Positions 17,631-26,923 of a stretch of DNA of 64,000 nucleotides are shown one piece after another. The stretch is from Phycisphaera sp. (GTDB taxonomy: Bacteria; Planctomycetota; Phycisphaerae; Phycisphaerales; UBA1924), in assembly GCA_025916675.1 (NCBI GenBank), contig CP098402.1:1235205-1299204 (forward strand). Reading direction: 5' to 3'. The number at the start of each line of letters is the position of its first letter. Position 1 is the stretch's first letter. The notes below the pieces were generated by a model. That model saw only the letters and a list, made by a program, of their open reading frames with translations, searched no databases and was not told the origin of the DNA. The position numbers and the translations under genes were made by a program.

Positions 17631-19022
17631 TTAGCGCGGCCTGTTCCGCTCGCCCGGCCCAGATTCGGCATCGCCGGGCAGATCGGTTGGGGCTGGAGAC
17701 TCGGCCTCGGGCTCGGATGCTGGGCCCTGGGTCTCGTCCGAATCGGGCGGGTACTCGATCGGATATTCCGGTCTGGGCTGGTACAACGATCGGATCCATG
17801 CCGTCGTGGCCCGCCAGCGTGAGTCTCCGGGCTTGGAGAAGGTCTCGCGCCACGCGTCCCCGCTTCCGCGGTCCGTGGGCACCTCGGGATGGGGGAACCT
17901 CGACCCTGTGCGCCGCAATCCGAGATGCAGGAGTGGGCTCTCGTCGGGCTTCTCCAGGTTGACGAGCGGCGTGCCGTCTTCCATCGTGGCCCGAGTCAGG
18001 ATCAGGAAGTTCGTGTACGCCTGCGCCTCGCCGCGCGGGTTGCGATCTTCCAGCCTGAAGGAGCCCGCCTCCACCCCGCCGTGGCAGTTGGAGATCGCGC
18101 AGCCCGCCACCAGCCAATTGGTGACGTCGCGACGGAACGCTTTGAGCACGGGAGGATCGCTGAGGACCTTGACGGTGCTGTAAAAGTCCCGCGCCTTGAG
18201 CTCGAACATCAGCCGCAGCACCGCGAGAGGGTCGCCCGAGATCATCGTCTGCCGCCCTTCGGGTGTTTGCGGCACGCGCGGGTCTTCTCGATACGCCAGC
18301 AGAAAGTCCTGGATGTCTCGGCGTGAGATCCGGATGCGCGGCGGGTCGAGCAGGTCGATTTCGTAGACCCGGATCAGGTTCACCTGCTCGGGAGACAGCA
18401 TCGGCAGGGGCTTCTCATTCGGCCCCCGTTCCCGTGGGACACCCTTGCCGCGTTGCTCGAACAGCTCGGCCTGGCCCCTCATCCTTCGGACCATGGCCGT
18501 GACACGAGGATCACGCGGTCGGTTCTGGTTCAGTTTCGCGGCTTCGTAATGGGCGACGTGGTACAACTCCTCGCCCTCAAGCCAGAGGACGAGCTGCTCG
18601 ATGTGGCCGACGTCGGTGTCATCGATCTCCGCGCGCCAGTTGCGATATCTCGAAGCCAAGTCGGGCAGCCGAACGAGCCGCTCGATGCGCGATTGCCCGA
18701 ACCGCGTCTCGATGCCGGCGATCTCAAGCGTCACGCCGTCGACCGTTTCGGAGACCAACTCCCCATCAATAAAGTCGCCGTTGCGGAACACAAGCCGCAC
18801 CGGGGCCTTGGTGCCTTGCGTGCTGGCAAGCTGTTTCTCGGCCTTCTGCCTCAAGCTTTCTAAGTCATCGGCGGCTTGCTGGAAGAGACCACCAATCAGC
18901 GAGGGCAAGGGCACGCCCACGAGCGTGGGGCACATCGCCGCCAGGCCCATAGCCAGAGCCAACGCCAGGCTCCGGCGTGATCGACATCGTGGGGCACTCG
19001 TGTGCGAACGTACGTGCGACAA
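17631..19022 (-). CDS. Large secreted protein with CX4CH motif
   Basis: 463 residues with a basic N-terminus and a signal-like hydrophobic stretch at about 18-42. A beta-rich segment with GDFIDGELVSETVDGVTLE follows. At about 315 there is CAISNCHGG, a C-x4-C-H-G-G arrangement resembling heme-c or Planctomycete cytochrome-like motifs; a proper CxxCH is absent. The C-terminus is Pro/Glu-rich and disordered. It begins 6 bases after the mraY stop, so it is probably expressed with the mur cluster. I cannot name a function; heme binding is only a guess. Confidence 0.7.
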   Translation of the reverse strand: MSHVRSHTSAPRCRSRRSLALALAMGLAAMCPTLVGVPLPSLIGGLFQQAADDLESLRQKAEKQLASTQGTKAPVRLVFRNGDFIDGELVSETVDGVTLEIAGIETRFGQSRIERLVRLPDLASRYRNWRAEIDDTDVGHIEQLVLWLEGEELYHVAHYEAAKLNQNRPRDPRVTAMVRRMRGQAELFEQRGKGVPRERGPNEKPLPMLSPEQVNLIRVYEIDLLDPPRIRISRRDIQDFLLAYREDPRVPQTPEGRQTMISGDPLAVLRLMFELKARDFYSTVKVLSDPPVLKAFRRDVTNWLVAGCAISNCHGGVEAGSFRLEDRNPRGEAQAYTNFLILTRATMEDGTPLVNLEKPDESPLLHLGLRRTGSRFPHPEVPTDRGSGDAWRETFSKPGDSRWRATTAWIRSLYQPRPEYPIEYPPDSDETQGPASEPEAESPAPTDLPGDAESGPGERNRPR

Positions 19023-19028
19023 GGGTCC

Positions 19029-20207
19029 TCACCGAAGCTTGATCGACGCCAGGGCCAGTACCAAGAGCAGCACCCCAACGATCCACAGCCGTACAACCAC
19101 CTTTGGCTCGGCCAGCCCGCTCAGGTGCAGGTGGTGGTGGTAGGGGGCACACAGGAAGATCCGCTTGCCCTGCCCCGAACGCTTCGTCCACTTGAAATAC
19201 CCGACCTGGAGCACAACGGATGCGATCTCCAGCAGAAACACCCCGCACATGAGCAAGATTACGGCTTCCTGCCGCGTCACCAACGCGACATACCCGAACA
19301 GGCCACCAATCGGCAGCGATCCCGTGTCGCCCATGAACACCTGGGCCGGATAACCGTTCCACCATAGGAACCCAAGGCACGCCCCGAGCAACGCCCCGCC
19401 CAGCACGCTCAACTCCTCGGCCCCGGGCACGTAGGGGACCAGCAGCGTCTGGGCGGTCGCCTGCCAGCCCGCAACCATCGCCAACAGCACGGCACCCACG
19501 GCCACGATCGCGCTCAGCCCGCCCGCCAGCCCGTCCATGCCGTCGGTCATGTTCGTGGCATTGCTCAGACCGGCGATCATCAGCGTGCCGATCGTAACAA
19601 ATACGCCGATAGGCAAGAACCAGACCCCGGAACTGATCTCTCCGCCGCCAGGCAAAGTCGTCCGCTGGAACGGCAGATTCAGCACATGAGCCATGTCCTG
19701 GCCCGAGCCCGAGTCGCCGTGCCGGAACACGAAGTACGAGAGCAACGCCCCCACGCCCAGTTGGAACAGGAGTTTCTCCCAGCTATGCAGCCCCTGACGC
19801 CCGCCCTCACGACGCGACGCCAGAATCTTCAGCACGTCGTCGGCCGCGCCGACGGCCGTCAGGCTCAGCAGGAGCAGGATGCCGGCCGTCACGTAAAAAT
19901 TGCCGAGATCGCCCAGCAGGATCGTCGCCACCAGCACCGCCCCGCTGGTGAGCGCCCCACCCATCGTGGGTGTGTTTTTCTTCGAAGCCGCCCCACGACG
20001 CAGGGCCTCGGCGTCGGTCAATCCCGAATCTCCGATCTTGAACTTCACCAGCTGCGCGATCGTGGGCTTGCCAAAGAACAGCACCAGCACGAACGCCAGC
20101 ACCGCCGCCGCGAGCGCCCGGAACTGCACCTGGTATAGCACCCGCGGGATGGCCATGAGCCACTCCGGCAGCCTGCCGTCGAGCACCGTGGTTAGCCAGT
20201 ACAGCAC
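19029..20207 (-). CDS. mraY: Phospho-N-acetylmuramoyl-pentapeptide transferase
   Basis: Integral membrane enzyme that transfers phospho-MurNAc-pentapeptide to undecaprenyl phosphate, making lipid I. 392 residues with about ten membrane helices. Key motifs are visible: KKNTPTMGG, VGAADDVLK (catalytic Asp pair), NATNMTDGMDGLAGG, GDTGSLPIGG and APYHHHLHLSG (HHH motif). It starts 3 bases after the murF stop. The polar insert near GRQGLHSWEK is normal for the family. Confidence 0.95.
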   Translation of the reverse strand: MLYWLTTVLDGRLPEWLMAIPRVLYQVQFRALAAAVLAFVLVLFFGKPTIAQLVKFKIGDSGLTDAEALRRGAASKKNTPTMGGALTSGAVLVATILLGDLGNFYVTAGILLLLSLTAVGAADDVLKILASRREGGRQGLHSWEKLLFQLGVGALLSYFVFRHGDSGSGQDMAHVLNLPFQRTTLPGGGEISSGVWFLPIGVFVTIGTLMIAGLSNATNMTDGMDGLAGGLSAIVAVGAVLLAMVAGWQATAQTLLVPYVPGAEELSVLGGALLGACLGFLWWNGYPAQVFMGDTGSLPIGGLFGYVALVTRQEAVILLMCGVFLLEIASVVLQVGYFKWTKRSGQGKRIFLCAPYHHHLHLSGLAEPKVVVRLWIVGVLLLVLALASIKLR

Positions 20208-20210
20208 CGC

Positions 20211-21509
20211 CTACGCCACCGCCGTCCGATCCAGGCCCTCGAGCAGCTTCTCGAAGGCCATCCCGCGCGACGCCTTCAACAAGACGACCGAACCCGGCAT
20301 CGCCAACTCCACGACCGCTTCCCGAGCCTCGTCCACCCCGGCGAACCACGCGCCGGTGCCAGCCGCCTCAAACGCAGCGGTTGAACGCTCGCCGATGAAC
20401 ACGCACTCGTCGGCCGCGTTCGCGGCCAGCTCGCCCATCTGGCGGTGCCAGGCCTCCGAGTCGGATCCAAGTTCGAGCATGTCCCCGACCACCGCCACGG
20501 TGCGCCGCCCCTCGCCAACATCCGCCAGCGTGCGAAGCGCCGCCGCCATTGAGTCAGGATTCGCGTTGTAGCAATCCACGATCACCGTTGTACAGCCAAC
20601 CTCTCGCACCGCCAGCCGCATCTCCGCCGGCTCGAATCGCTCCAGCCCATTGGCGATGTCAGAATCCTGCATCCCAAGCTCTCGCGCCGCCGCGATGACC
20701 GCAGCCGCGTTGTCAGCGTTGTGCAGCCCCGGTACGGGCAGCGTCCAATGGCTCCCGTCGGCCAACTCAAACCGCACACGACCAAGCTCGTGCCACGCCC
20801 GCTCGGGCGCAAACGCCACACTGCACGCACGGTGGAGCCAGGCCTCACCATCGGGCACGATGTTCTTCGCCGATGGCGCGAGCGCCGCGAGGGATTCGGA
20901 AAACTCCCGCCGCACGGCGTCCATCCCACCAAGCTCGCCCACGTGTGCCCGTCCCACGCTGGTCACGATCGCCACGTCGGGCCGTGCCAACCCAACATAT
21001 CTTGCCAGAGCGCCGGGTTCCCCCTCGCCAAGCTCGCACACCAGCGCCTCGGCGGTAGGGGGGCAGTTCAGGATCGTCAGCGGCAGCCCCAGCGCGTTGT
21101 TGAACGACCGGGCCGACGCGTGCGTCGCCATCGCCCGCTTGAGCACCGCCTCCAGCATGCGCACCGTCGTGGTCTTGCCGTTGCTGCCCATGACCGCGAC
21201 GACCCGCGCCGAGATCAACGTGCGATGGTGCTTGGCCACCCCCCACAACGCCGCGCGCACGTCGGCGACTCGGAGCACGGCCAATCCAGATGGCACTTCA
21301 ACCTCACGCTCCACAATCGCGACGCTCGCCCCACGCTCGGCGGCTTGCGGCAGGAAATCGTGACCATCAACCCGCGTGCCCGGGATCGCGAAGAACGCCT
21401 GCCCCGCCCCGAGCGATCGCGTATCGATGCTCGCGCCGGTCACGGCGCCCGCACCCTTGGAGAGCCACTGGCCGTCGAGCAAACCGGGGAGTAATTCCAG
21501 CGGGATCAT
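20211..21509 (-). CDS. murF: UDP-N-acetylmuramoyl-tripeptide--D-alanyl-D-alanine ligase
   Basis: ATP-dependent Mur ligase adding D-Ala-D-Ala to UDP-MurNAc-tripeptide in the cytoplasm. 432 residues. The ATP loop is MGSNGKTTTVRML at about 108-120, where other MurF proteins usually have GTNGKTT/GSNGKTT; ELGEGEPGALARYVGLARPDVAIVTSVGRAHV and DCYNANPDSM follow. Its start overlaps the murE stop by 4 bases. It works directly upstream of MraY, encoded next. Confidence 0.94.
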   Translation of the reverse strand: MIPLELLPGLLDGQWLSKGAGAVTGASIDTRSLGAGQAFFAIPGTRVDGHDFLPQAAERGASVAIVEREVEVPSGLAVLRVADVRAALWGVAKHHRTLISARVVAVMGSNGKTTTVRMLEAVLKRAMATHASARSFNNALGLPLTILNCPPTAEALVCELGEGEPGALARYVGLARPDVAIVTSVGRAHVGELGGMDAVRREFSESLAALAPSAKNIVPDGEAWLHRACSVAFAPERAWHELGRVRFELADGSHWTLPVPGLHNADNAAAVIAAARELGMQDSDIANGLERFEPAEMRLAVREVGCTTVIVDCYNANPDSMAAALRTLADVGEGRRTVAVVGDMLELGSDSEAWHRQMGELAANAADECVFIGERSTAAFEAAGTGAWFAGVDEAREAVVELAMPGSVVLLKASRGMAFEKLLEGLDRTAVA

Positions 21510-22990
21510 CGCACACCCCCGGCCACGGCCGACCGCTTCCGTAACGCGGCTCGTGCGATCACCCGATCATCAAACTCCCGCCTGCACGAACCCCCGGCAC
21601 CATCAGGAATGATCTGATAATCCTCGTGACCCTTGCCGGCGATCACCACCACGTCATGCGCGTCGGCCTGCGAGATCGCCAGGTGGATCGCCGCCTCCCG
21701 ATGCACGTCGCTGGCCGTCCACACGCCGTCCTGCACACCCGAGAGCACCTGATCCAGGATCGACCGCGGCTCTTCCGTCCGCGGGTTGTCGCTGGTGACC
21801 ACCACCCGGTCGGCCAGCCTTCCCGCGACCGCGCCCATGCGCGGCCGTTTCGTGCGATCTCGATCGCCGCCACAGCCAAAGACGATCCAGAGCTTGCCCT
21901 CGCCCGTACGGCCCGCCACCGCGGTGAGCGCCTTCTCGAGCGCGTCGTCGGTGTGCGCGTAGTCCACCAGCACGCGCGGCCCATCGACGCCCTCGACCAG
22001 CACGTGCTCCAGCCTACCCGGGGGCGGCATGAGCGAGGGCAGCGCCGCCTCGATCGCCTCGCGCGACAAGCCAAGGTCGTGCGCCGCCGTGACGGCCTGC
22101 AACGCGTTCATCGCGTTGTGGTTGCCAACCAGCGAGAGCCGCGCACCGACTTCGCCCCACGGCCCGACCATGGTGATCCGGCTCTGCAACCCTTCGGCGA
22201 CCACACGTGCTGTCGCATCGCCCTCGCCGCCCATCGAGCACCGCAGCACCCGCGCCCGGCAATCACGCAGCATCCGTTCGCTCGCCGGGTCATCGACATT
22301 CACGATCGCCAGCGCGTCGGGCGACAGGCCCTCGAACAACCGCGCCTTCGCCGCCGCGTACGCGTCCATCGACCCGTGGTAGTCCAGGTGATCGCCGCTC
22401 AGGTTCGTGAAGACCCCGGCACGGAACGACAGCCCACCCGTTCGCCCCTGGTCCAGAGCGTGGCTCGAAACCTCGATCGCCGCCGCATCGCACCCGTGCC
22501 CGACCATCCGAGCAAGCGAGGCGCTGACGTCCTCGGCCGCCGGCGTGGTCAACTCGGCCGCCCTCGCCCCGGCCCCCTCGTCGATCTCGATCGTCCCGAT
22601 CATCCCGCACTTCCGCCCGCCGGCGTTCATCAAGTGCCGCAGCAGCCAGGCCACCGTTGTCTTGCCATTGGTGCCGGTGATGCCGACGAGCCCTAGCCGA
22701 GAACTCGGCGAGCCAAACCACCGCTCGGCCAGCACCGCGCCCACTGTCGCCGGCACATCGCTCACCAGCGAGACGGCAGCATCGACTCGCCCACGACCCA
22801 GCACCGCCACCGCCCCACGCTCCAGGGCCTGGGCGACAAAGGCGCACCCATCTTGCTTCGTCCCCGGACGCGCCACGAACAGCCACCCCGGCTCCACCCT
22901 CCGGCTGTCCTCGGTCACGCCCGAAACACGAACATCCGCCGAGCCATGCACGGTGATCGGGAGGCCACGGATGAGGTCGCTGAGCAGCAT
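21506..22990 (-). CDS. murE: UDP-N-acetylmuramoyl-L-alanyl-D-glutamate ligase, DAP type
   Basis: Adds the third residue of the peptidoglycan stem peptide. From the ATG at 22990 (MLLSDLIRGL) it is 494 residues, the usual length; ATG 23050 is an alternative with a poorer ribosome site. The ATP loop GITGTNGKTT is at 103-112. The C-terminal TSDNPRTEEP carries the DNPR signature of meso-diaminopimelate-adding enzymes, so the host wall probably contains DAP. It sits between queA and murF on the same strand; the in-frame stretch upstream of 23050 belongs to queA. Confidence 0.93.
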   Translation of the reverse strand: MLLSDLIRGLPITVHGSADVRVSGVTEDSRRVEPGWLFVARPGTKQDGCAFVAQALERGAVAVLGRGRVDAAVSLVSDVPATVGAVLAERWFGSPSSRLGLVGITGTNGKTTVAWLLRHLMNAGGRKCGMIGTIEIDEGAGARAAELTTPAAEDVSASLARMVGHGCDAAAIEVSSHALDQGRTGGLSFRAGVFTNLSGDHLDYHGSMDAYAAAKARLFEGLSPDALAIVNVDDPASERMLRDCRARVLRCSMGGEGDATARVVAEGLQSRITMVGPWGEVGARLSLVGNHNAMNALQAVTAAHDLGLSREAIEAALPSLMPPPGRLEHVLVEGVDGPRVLVDYAHTDDALEKALTAVAGRTGEGKLWIVFGCGGDRDRTKRPRMGAVAGRLADRVVVTSDNPRTEEPRSILDQVLSGVQDGVWTASDVHREAAIHLAISQADAHDVVVIAGKGHEDYQIIPDGAGGSCRREFDDRVIARAALRKRSAVAGGVR

Positions 22991-23064
22991 CGGTTCTCTC
23001 GACGGTACGAACCCCAAACCATCGGCCACGCCCGCTCGAAATGCGGACATTTCCGAAGGACCGC

Positions 23065-24168
23065 TCAAGGCAGCACCAGCATCGCATCGCCATACGAGTA
23101 GAACCGGTACTCCGCCTCGATCGCGCAGGCGTACACCGCCTGCAACTGCTCCACACCCCCGGGCAGTAACGCCGCCACCATCGACATGAGCGTCGAGCGT
23201 GGCAGGTGGAAGTTCGTCACCAACGCGTCCACCAGCCGCCATTGGTACCCAGGGGTGATGAGCAGGTCGGTCTCCAGCCAGCCCCCGCCTGCTCCAGCGC
23301 TGGCCTCCGCGGTCCGCGCAGCGGTGGTGCCCACCGCCACGACCCGATGCCCATCCCGATTCGCGTCCGCCAGATCGCTCATGACCGCTTCGGGAGCATG
23401 GCATAGCTCCCGATGCATCGGGTGGTCCTCCACGACCTCGGTCTCGACTTCGCGGAACGTGCCGGCCCCCACGTGCAGCGTCACGTCCCGCCGCACCACG
23501 CCTCGGCCGGCCAACGCCCCGAGAACCCCCGGCGTGAAGTGCAGCCCAGCCGTCGGTGCCGCCACCGACCCCGTAGCGGCCGGGTCGGCGTACACCGTTT
23601 GATAGCGATCAACATCCCCCTCGGTCTGGTCCTCGCCGCCGCCAGCGCGACGGGCGCTCCTGATATACGGCGGCAGGGGCACCCGCCCGACCTCACCCAA
23701 CACCGCCATGCTGTGCGCCGCGAACGCCTCGGCACCCTCCCAGGACCCAACCAGCCGCACCAGCCACGCGCCCGGCAAGTCGTCATGCCGCTTCACCAAC
23801 TCGATCGCGTGAGTCGAGGGCTCTCCGGCTCTATCCAACAACCCGATCTCGGCCCCGGGCCTGAACCGCCGCGCCTTCACCATGCACACCCACAGCCCCG
23901 GCTCGGGGCCGAACTCCAGGAATAGCCCCTCGACCTTCCCGCCCGTGTCTCGTCGGACGCCCTGGAGCCGGGCCGGGATCACCCGGCTGGTGTTCACGAC
24001 CAGCCGATCCCCCGCATCGAGATACCCCGGCAGATCCCGAAACACCGCGTGCTCGGGCTCGGCCGCCCCTCGCACCACCAGCAGCCGGGCGCTATCGCGA
24101 GGCTCGGCGGGAACTGTCGCGATCAACTCGCGGGGCAGGTCATACTCGAGGTCTCGCGTTCGCAGCAT
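23065..24168 (-). CDS. queA: S-adenosylmethionine:tRNA ribosyltransferase-isomerase
   Basis: Converts preQ1 in tRNA to epoxyqueuosine by transferring the ribosyl part of SAM. 367 residues from ATG 24168, which has GAGGA 6 bases upstream; further in-frame Met codons at 24207 and beyond lack family similarity. Landmarks are YDLPRELIA, NTSRVIPARL, APTAGLHF, HVGAGTF and NFHLPRSTL. First gene of the leftward cluster that continues into murE; the link to cell-wall genes is by position only. The promoter must lie in 24169-24329. Confidence 0.94.
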   Translation of the reverse strand: MLRTRDLEYDLPRELIATVPAEPRDSARLLVVRGAAEPEHAVFRDLPGYLDAGDRLVVNTSRVIPARLQGVRRDTGGKVEGLFLEFGPEPGLWVCMVKARRFRPGAEIGLLDRAGEPSTHAIELVKRHDDLPGAWLVRLVGSWEGAEAFAAHSMAVLGEVGRVPLPPYIRSARRAGGGEDQTEGDVDRYQTVYADPAATGSVAAPTAGLHFTPGVLGALAGRGVVRRDVTLHVGAGTFREVETEVVEDHPMHRELCHAPEAVMSDLADANRDGHRVVAVGTTAARTAEASAGAGGGWLETDLLITPGYQWRLVDALVTNFHLPRSTLMSMVAALLPGGVEQLQAVYACAIEAEYRFYSYGDAMLVLP

Positions 24169-24329
24169 GTGGTCCTCACGCAACGCCCAAGTGTTGCGAG
24201 GGGGCATCATTGACACCCCGGCCCAGTGCCATCGGCCCAGAAACACCCCGCTAGCAGCCCGAAATCGCGGCTCTTATCGGCTCTGGCACGTCCACCGATC
24301 CGTGGCACAGTGGTTTCAAGGCATTGGGC

Positions 24330-24644
24330 ATGTCCGGCGTTGCCGACATCCCGGCCGGCCTCCATCACGGGGCCCACCAGCCCCTCCGCTTCGGGGAGTA
24401 CCTCCAGCGGATCAACCGGGGCGAGCAGATCCAGCGGGCGGCCGAGCGGCGCAGCGCGGCGGCGGCAGGCGGGGAGGAATGCCGCCACACGTGCCACGCC
24501 CCGGCCGCCCGGCAGGACGGCACACCCAGGCTCGCCGAGGTCAGCCCCGTGCCCGTGCCCTACGCGCCACCGATCCGCCTCACCCCGCCGGTCACCATCC
24601 AGCAACTCCTGCCCACAGGCTCGATCATCGACGTCACCGTCTGA
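24330..24644 (+). CDS. Small hypothetical protein
   Basis: A 104-codon frame from ATG 24330 with AAGG 8 bases upstream; TTG 24324 is an alternative start. It is rich in Arg and Ala, with two Cys and two His in CRHTCH, and ends in hydrophobic GSIIDVTV. It is transcribed divergently from queA and sits 35 bases before the heptose genes. No recognised domain. It could be a lineage-specific gene or a chance frame in GC-rich DNA. Confidence 0.45.
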   Translation: MSGVADIPAGLHHGAHQPLRFGEYLQRINRGEQIQRAAERRSAAAAGGEECRHTCHAPAARQDGTPRLAEVSPVPVPYAPPIRLTPPVTIQQLLPTGSIIDVTV

Positions 24645-24679
24645 GCCAGCCCCCTACGCCAGCCGGCTAAACTGGCCCG

Positions 24680-25297
24680 GTGGTCATCTTCCCGCCCGAA
24701 ACCCGCCCCTACCCGGCCACGCGCCACCAGAGCGGCCCCGCCCGGTCGGCGGTGTTCTTCGACCGCGACGACACCCTCATCGAGAACGCGACCCTGCCTC
24801 CAGAAGCCCTGGCTGGGAAACTGGGAGACCTGGCCGATCCGGCGTGGGTTCGACCGCTGCCCGGCGCCGCCGATGCCTGCCGTCGCGCCCGGGAACTGGG
24901 CTACGCCGTCATCATCGTGACCAACCAGGGCGTCGTCGCCCGCGGCGGCGCGACGCTCGCCCAAGTCGAAGCCACCTGCCAGCGCACACTCGACTTGCTC
25001 GGCCCCGGTATCGAGGCCGGCCTGGCCTGCCCCTTCCACCCACAGGCCAACGGCCCTGCCGAATTCTGCCGCGAACACGATTGGCGTAAGCCCCAGCCCG
25101 GCATGCTGCTCGCCGCCGCCGAACTCTTTAACCTCGACCTCGCCCACTCCTGGATGGTCGGCGACGCCCAGCGCGACATCGACGCAGGCCTGGCCGCGGG
25201 TTTGCCCCAAACCCAGTGCCTCCTCGTTGGCAATACACTCGATCTCACCCAGGTGATGGATCGCATCGCCCAAACCCCAGCACCCACGCATGGCTGA
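24680..25297 (+). CDS. gmhB: D-glycero-D-manno-heptose 1,7-bisphosphate 7-phosphatase-like HAD hydrolase
   Basis: HAD-family phosphatase removing the C7 phosphate in ADP-heptose synthesis. GTG start at 24680, 205 residues. The nucleophile motif is FFDRDDTLIEN, motif II is VTNQGV, and motif III/IV is KPQPGMLLAAA...MVGDAQRDIDAGLAAG. The zinc loop is only half kept: CPFHP is present, but the second CxC pair seen in E. coli GmhB is replaced by HDW before RKPQ. It overlaps the heptosyltransferase gene by 8 bases, which supports a role in lipopolysaccharide heptose supply. Confidence 0.83.
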   Translation: MVIFPPETRPYPATRHQSGPARSAVFFDRDDTLIENATLPPEALAGKLGDLADPAWVRPLPGAADACRRARELGYAVIIVTNQGVVARGGATLAQVEATCQRTLDLLGPGIEAGLACPFHPQANGPAEFCREHDWRKPQPGMLLAAAELFNLDLAHSWMVGDAQRDIDAGLAAGLPQTQCLLVGNTLDLTQVMDRIAQTPAPTHG

Positions 25298-26432
25298 GGC
25301 GGTGGGGGATCGGGACCGCCGGCTGCTGATCGTCCTGCCCTCGTGGGTGGGCGACGCCGTCATGGCCACGCCCGCCCTGCGCCTCATCCGAGACACGCTC
25401 CCCGGCTGGTACATCGGTGCCATATGTAGGCCCGGCATCGACCAGGTGCTCGCCGGTCTGGATTCTCTCGACGAGGTCCACATCGCGCCGACCACCGGCG
25501 TGCTCGGGCCAAAGCGCGTGGCCGCCCAGCTCCGTCCCCGTCGCTACGCCGCCGCCCTCCTGCTCACCAACTCGTTCTCCACCGCGCTCGCCACCCGCGT
25601 CGCCGGCATCCCCATGCGCCTGGGCTACGAGCGCGACGGCCGGGGCTTGCTCCTAACCCACCGGCTTACAGCTCCGAAGCGCGAGGGCGGCGGCTGGGCC
25701 ATCGTGCCCGCCGTTGCGTACTACCACCACGCCGCGCGCGCCTTGCTGGATGTTCTCGCCGATCGCCAGGTCAACGCCACGGCCCCCATCGAGCCCTTGC
25801 CCGCGCGCGCCAGGCTCGAACTCGTCGCCACCGACGCCGACATTATCAAAGCCGCCGACGTGCTCACCAAGGCCGGCATCGATCCCGAAACCAAGCTCGC
25901 CGTCCTCAACCCCGGCGGCAACAACACCGCCAAACGCTGGCCGCCCGATCGTTTTGGCCAGCTCGCCGACTGGCTGCTCGAAGCCCACGGCCTGACCAGC
26001 GTCATCAACGCCTCGCCTGCCGAGGCGGAAATCGCCGCCGCCGTGCGCGCCGCGTCGCGTTGCGGGCCCCCAAACCTTGCCGATCACGGCGGCTCGCTCG
26101 CCTCGCTCAAAGGGGTGCTCGCGCGTTCAAGCCTGATGGTCACCAACGACACCGGCCCCCGCCACATGGCCGCCGCCCTGAGCGTACCCGTTGTGAGCCT
26201 GTTCGGGCCGACCGACCACCGCTGGACCACCATCCCCACGCCCGCCGGCGAGCAACTCGTGCTGGCCGATCCGGACCTACCCGAGGGCCAGACCGCCAAC
26301 GACGACCCGCAGCGCAGCCGCGTCGACCGCATCACCCTCGATCGCGTGCAGCAGGCCGTCGATTTGGTGCTCAACACCAACCACGCACCTGCCGATGGGG
26401 GTGGTGAGGGAGGGCTGGCCCCGGGCCGGTGA
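25290..26432 (+). CDS. ADP-heptose:LPS heptosyltransferase (WaaF-like, GT9)
   Basis: Glycosyltransferase family 9 enzyme that adds heptose to the lipopolysaccharide inner core on the cytoplasmic face. 380 residues. The N-terminal lobe has LPSWVGDAVMATPALRLIR, matching the WaaF start, and the C-terminal donor lobe has LNPGGNNTAKRWP and the SLMVTNDTGPRHMAAAL..PVVSLFGPT signature. The last 20 residues are a Gly-rich tail. It follows gmhB with overlap, making a two-gene heptose operon. WaaF and WaaC cannot be told apart from this alone. Confidence 0.88.
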   Translation: MAEAVGDRDRRLLIVLPSWVGDAVMATPALRLIRDTLPGWYIGAICRPGIDQVLAGLDSLDEVHIAPTTGVLGPKRVAAQLRPRRYAAALLLTNSFSTALATRVAGIPMRLGYERDGRGLLLTHRLTAPKREGGGWAIVPAVAYYHHAARALLDVLADRQVNATAPIEPLPARARLELVATDADIIKAADVLTKAGIDPETKLAVLNPGGNNTAKRWPPDRFGQLADWLLEAHGLTSVINASPAEAEIAAAVRAASRCGPPNLADHGGSLASLKGVLARSSLMVTNDTGPRHMAAALSVPVVSLFGPTDHRWTTIPTPAGEQLVLADPDLPEGQTANDDPQRSRVDRITLDRVQQAVDLVLNTNHAPADGGGEGGLAPGR

Positions 26433-26503
26433 CCCCGGCTACTATCGTGGCCTTGCACGGGAGGGGCCCAGCGGCCACGCCCGTGGGACAATCAGGAACT
26501 GTC

Positions 26504-26578
26504 GGGGGCGTAGCTCAGCTTTGGTAGAGCGCTTCCATGGCATGGAAGAGGTCGTCGGTTCGAGTCCGGTCGCCTCCA
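26504..26578 (+). tRNA. tRNA-Ala (anticodon GGC)
   Basis: A complete cloverleaf can be drawn. The 7-bp acceptor stem contains the G3:U70 pair that identifies alanine tRNAs. The D arm is GCTC/GAGC, the anticodon stem is CTTCC/GGAAG with loop ATGGCAT (anticodon GGC), and the T loop is TTCGAGT. The discriminator base is A and no CCA is encoded. A possible -10 box GACAAT at 26487-26492 precedes it and an intrinsic terminator follows, so it is a single-gene transcript. Confidence 0.97.
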
Positions 26579-26586
26579 CTCGACAG

Positions 26587-26615
26587 CCGGGCCCGTTTGG
26601 GCCCGGTTTTGTTTT
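26587..26615 (+). terminator. Intrinsic terminator after tRNA-Ala
   Basis: A perfect 8-bp stem CCGGGCCC/GGGCCCGG with a 4-base GTTT loop, followed by TTTTGTTTT. It lies 8 bases after the tRNA end. Confidence 0.93.
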
Positions 26616-26710
26616 GGATTGATCGGAATCGAGGCCTCCCGCGTCGGTGGCGGGCGTGGCGCGATCATCGTAGCGTCGGGCCACGATCGTCCATCCCTCA
26701 AGGAGGCCCC

Positions 26711-26923
26711 ATGCCCGACACACCCGACACGCCAAAGACCATCCGCGCCGAGAAACTCCTCGCCGAACTCAACCGCCTTCGCCAAGACCTCGACAAGGAC
26801 CCCGCCGACCTGGAGTGGGCCACCCTGCATCACGTCTTCTGCTTCATCAGCTACAAGACCGGAGAGTTCCAGAAGTATCTGGATGAGGAGGCGGCGAAGG
26901 GGGCGTTTGAGGAATTGGAGTAG
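26711..26923 (+). CDS. Small hypothetical protein, 70 aa
   Basis: ATG 26711 is preceded by AGGAGG at 26701-26706, a full Shine-Dalgarno site, which fixes the start over the longer in-frame extension that would read the tRNA as protein. The product is acidic and helical (IRAEKLLAELNRLRQDLDKDP) with an aromatic patch HHVFCFISYKTGEFQKYLDEEA. It resembles small soluble helical proteins but I recognise no family. Good codon bias and a strong ribosome site make it likely real. Confidence 0.75.
   Translation: MPDTPDTPKTIRAEKLLAELNRLRQDLDKDPADLEWATLHHVFCFISYKTGEFQKYLDEEAAKGAFEELE

Noticed and set aside
22991-23404. N-terminal extension of murE to 23404
   Set aside because: The stretch beyond 23065 is queA coding sequence in another frame.
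26442-26735. Protein reading of the tRNA region containing GLEPTTSSM
   Set aside because: It is the antisense translation of tRNA-Ala, a common annotation artefact.
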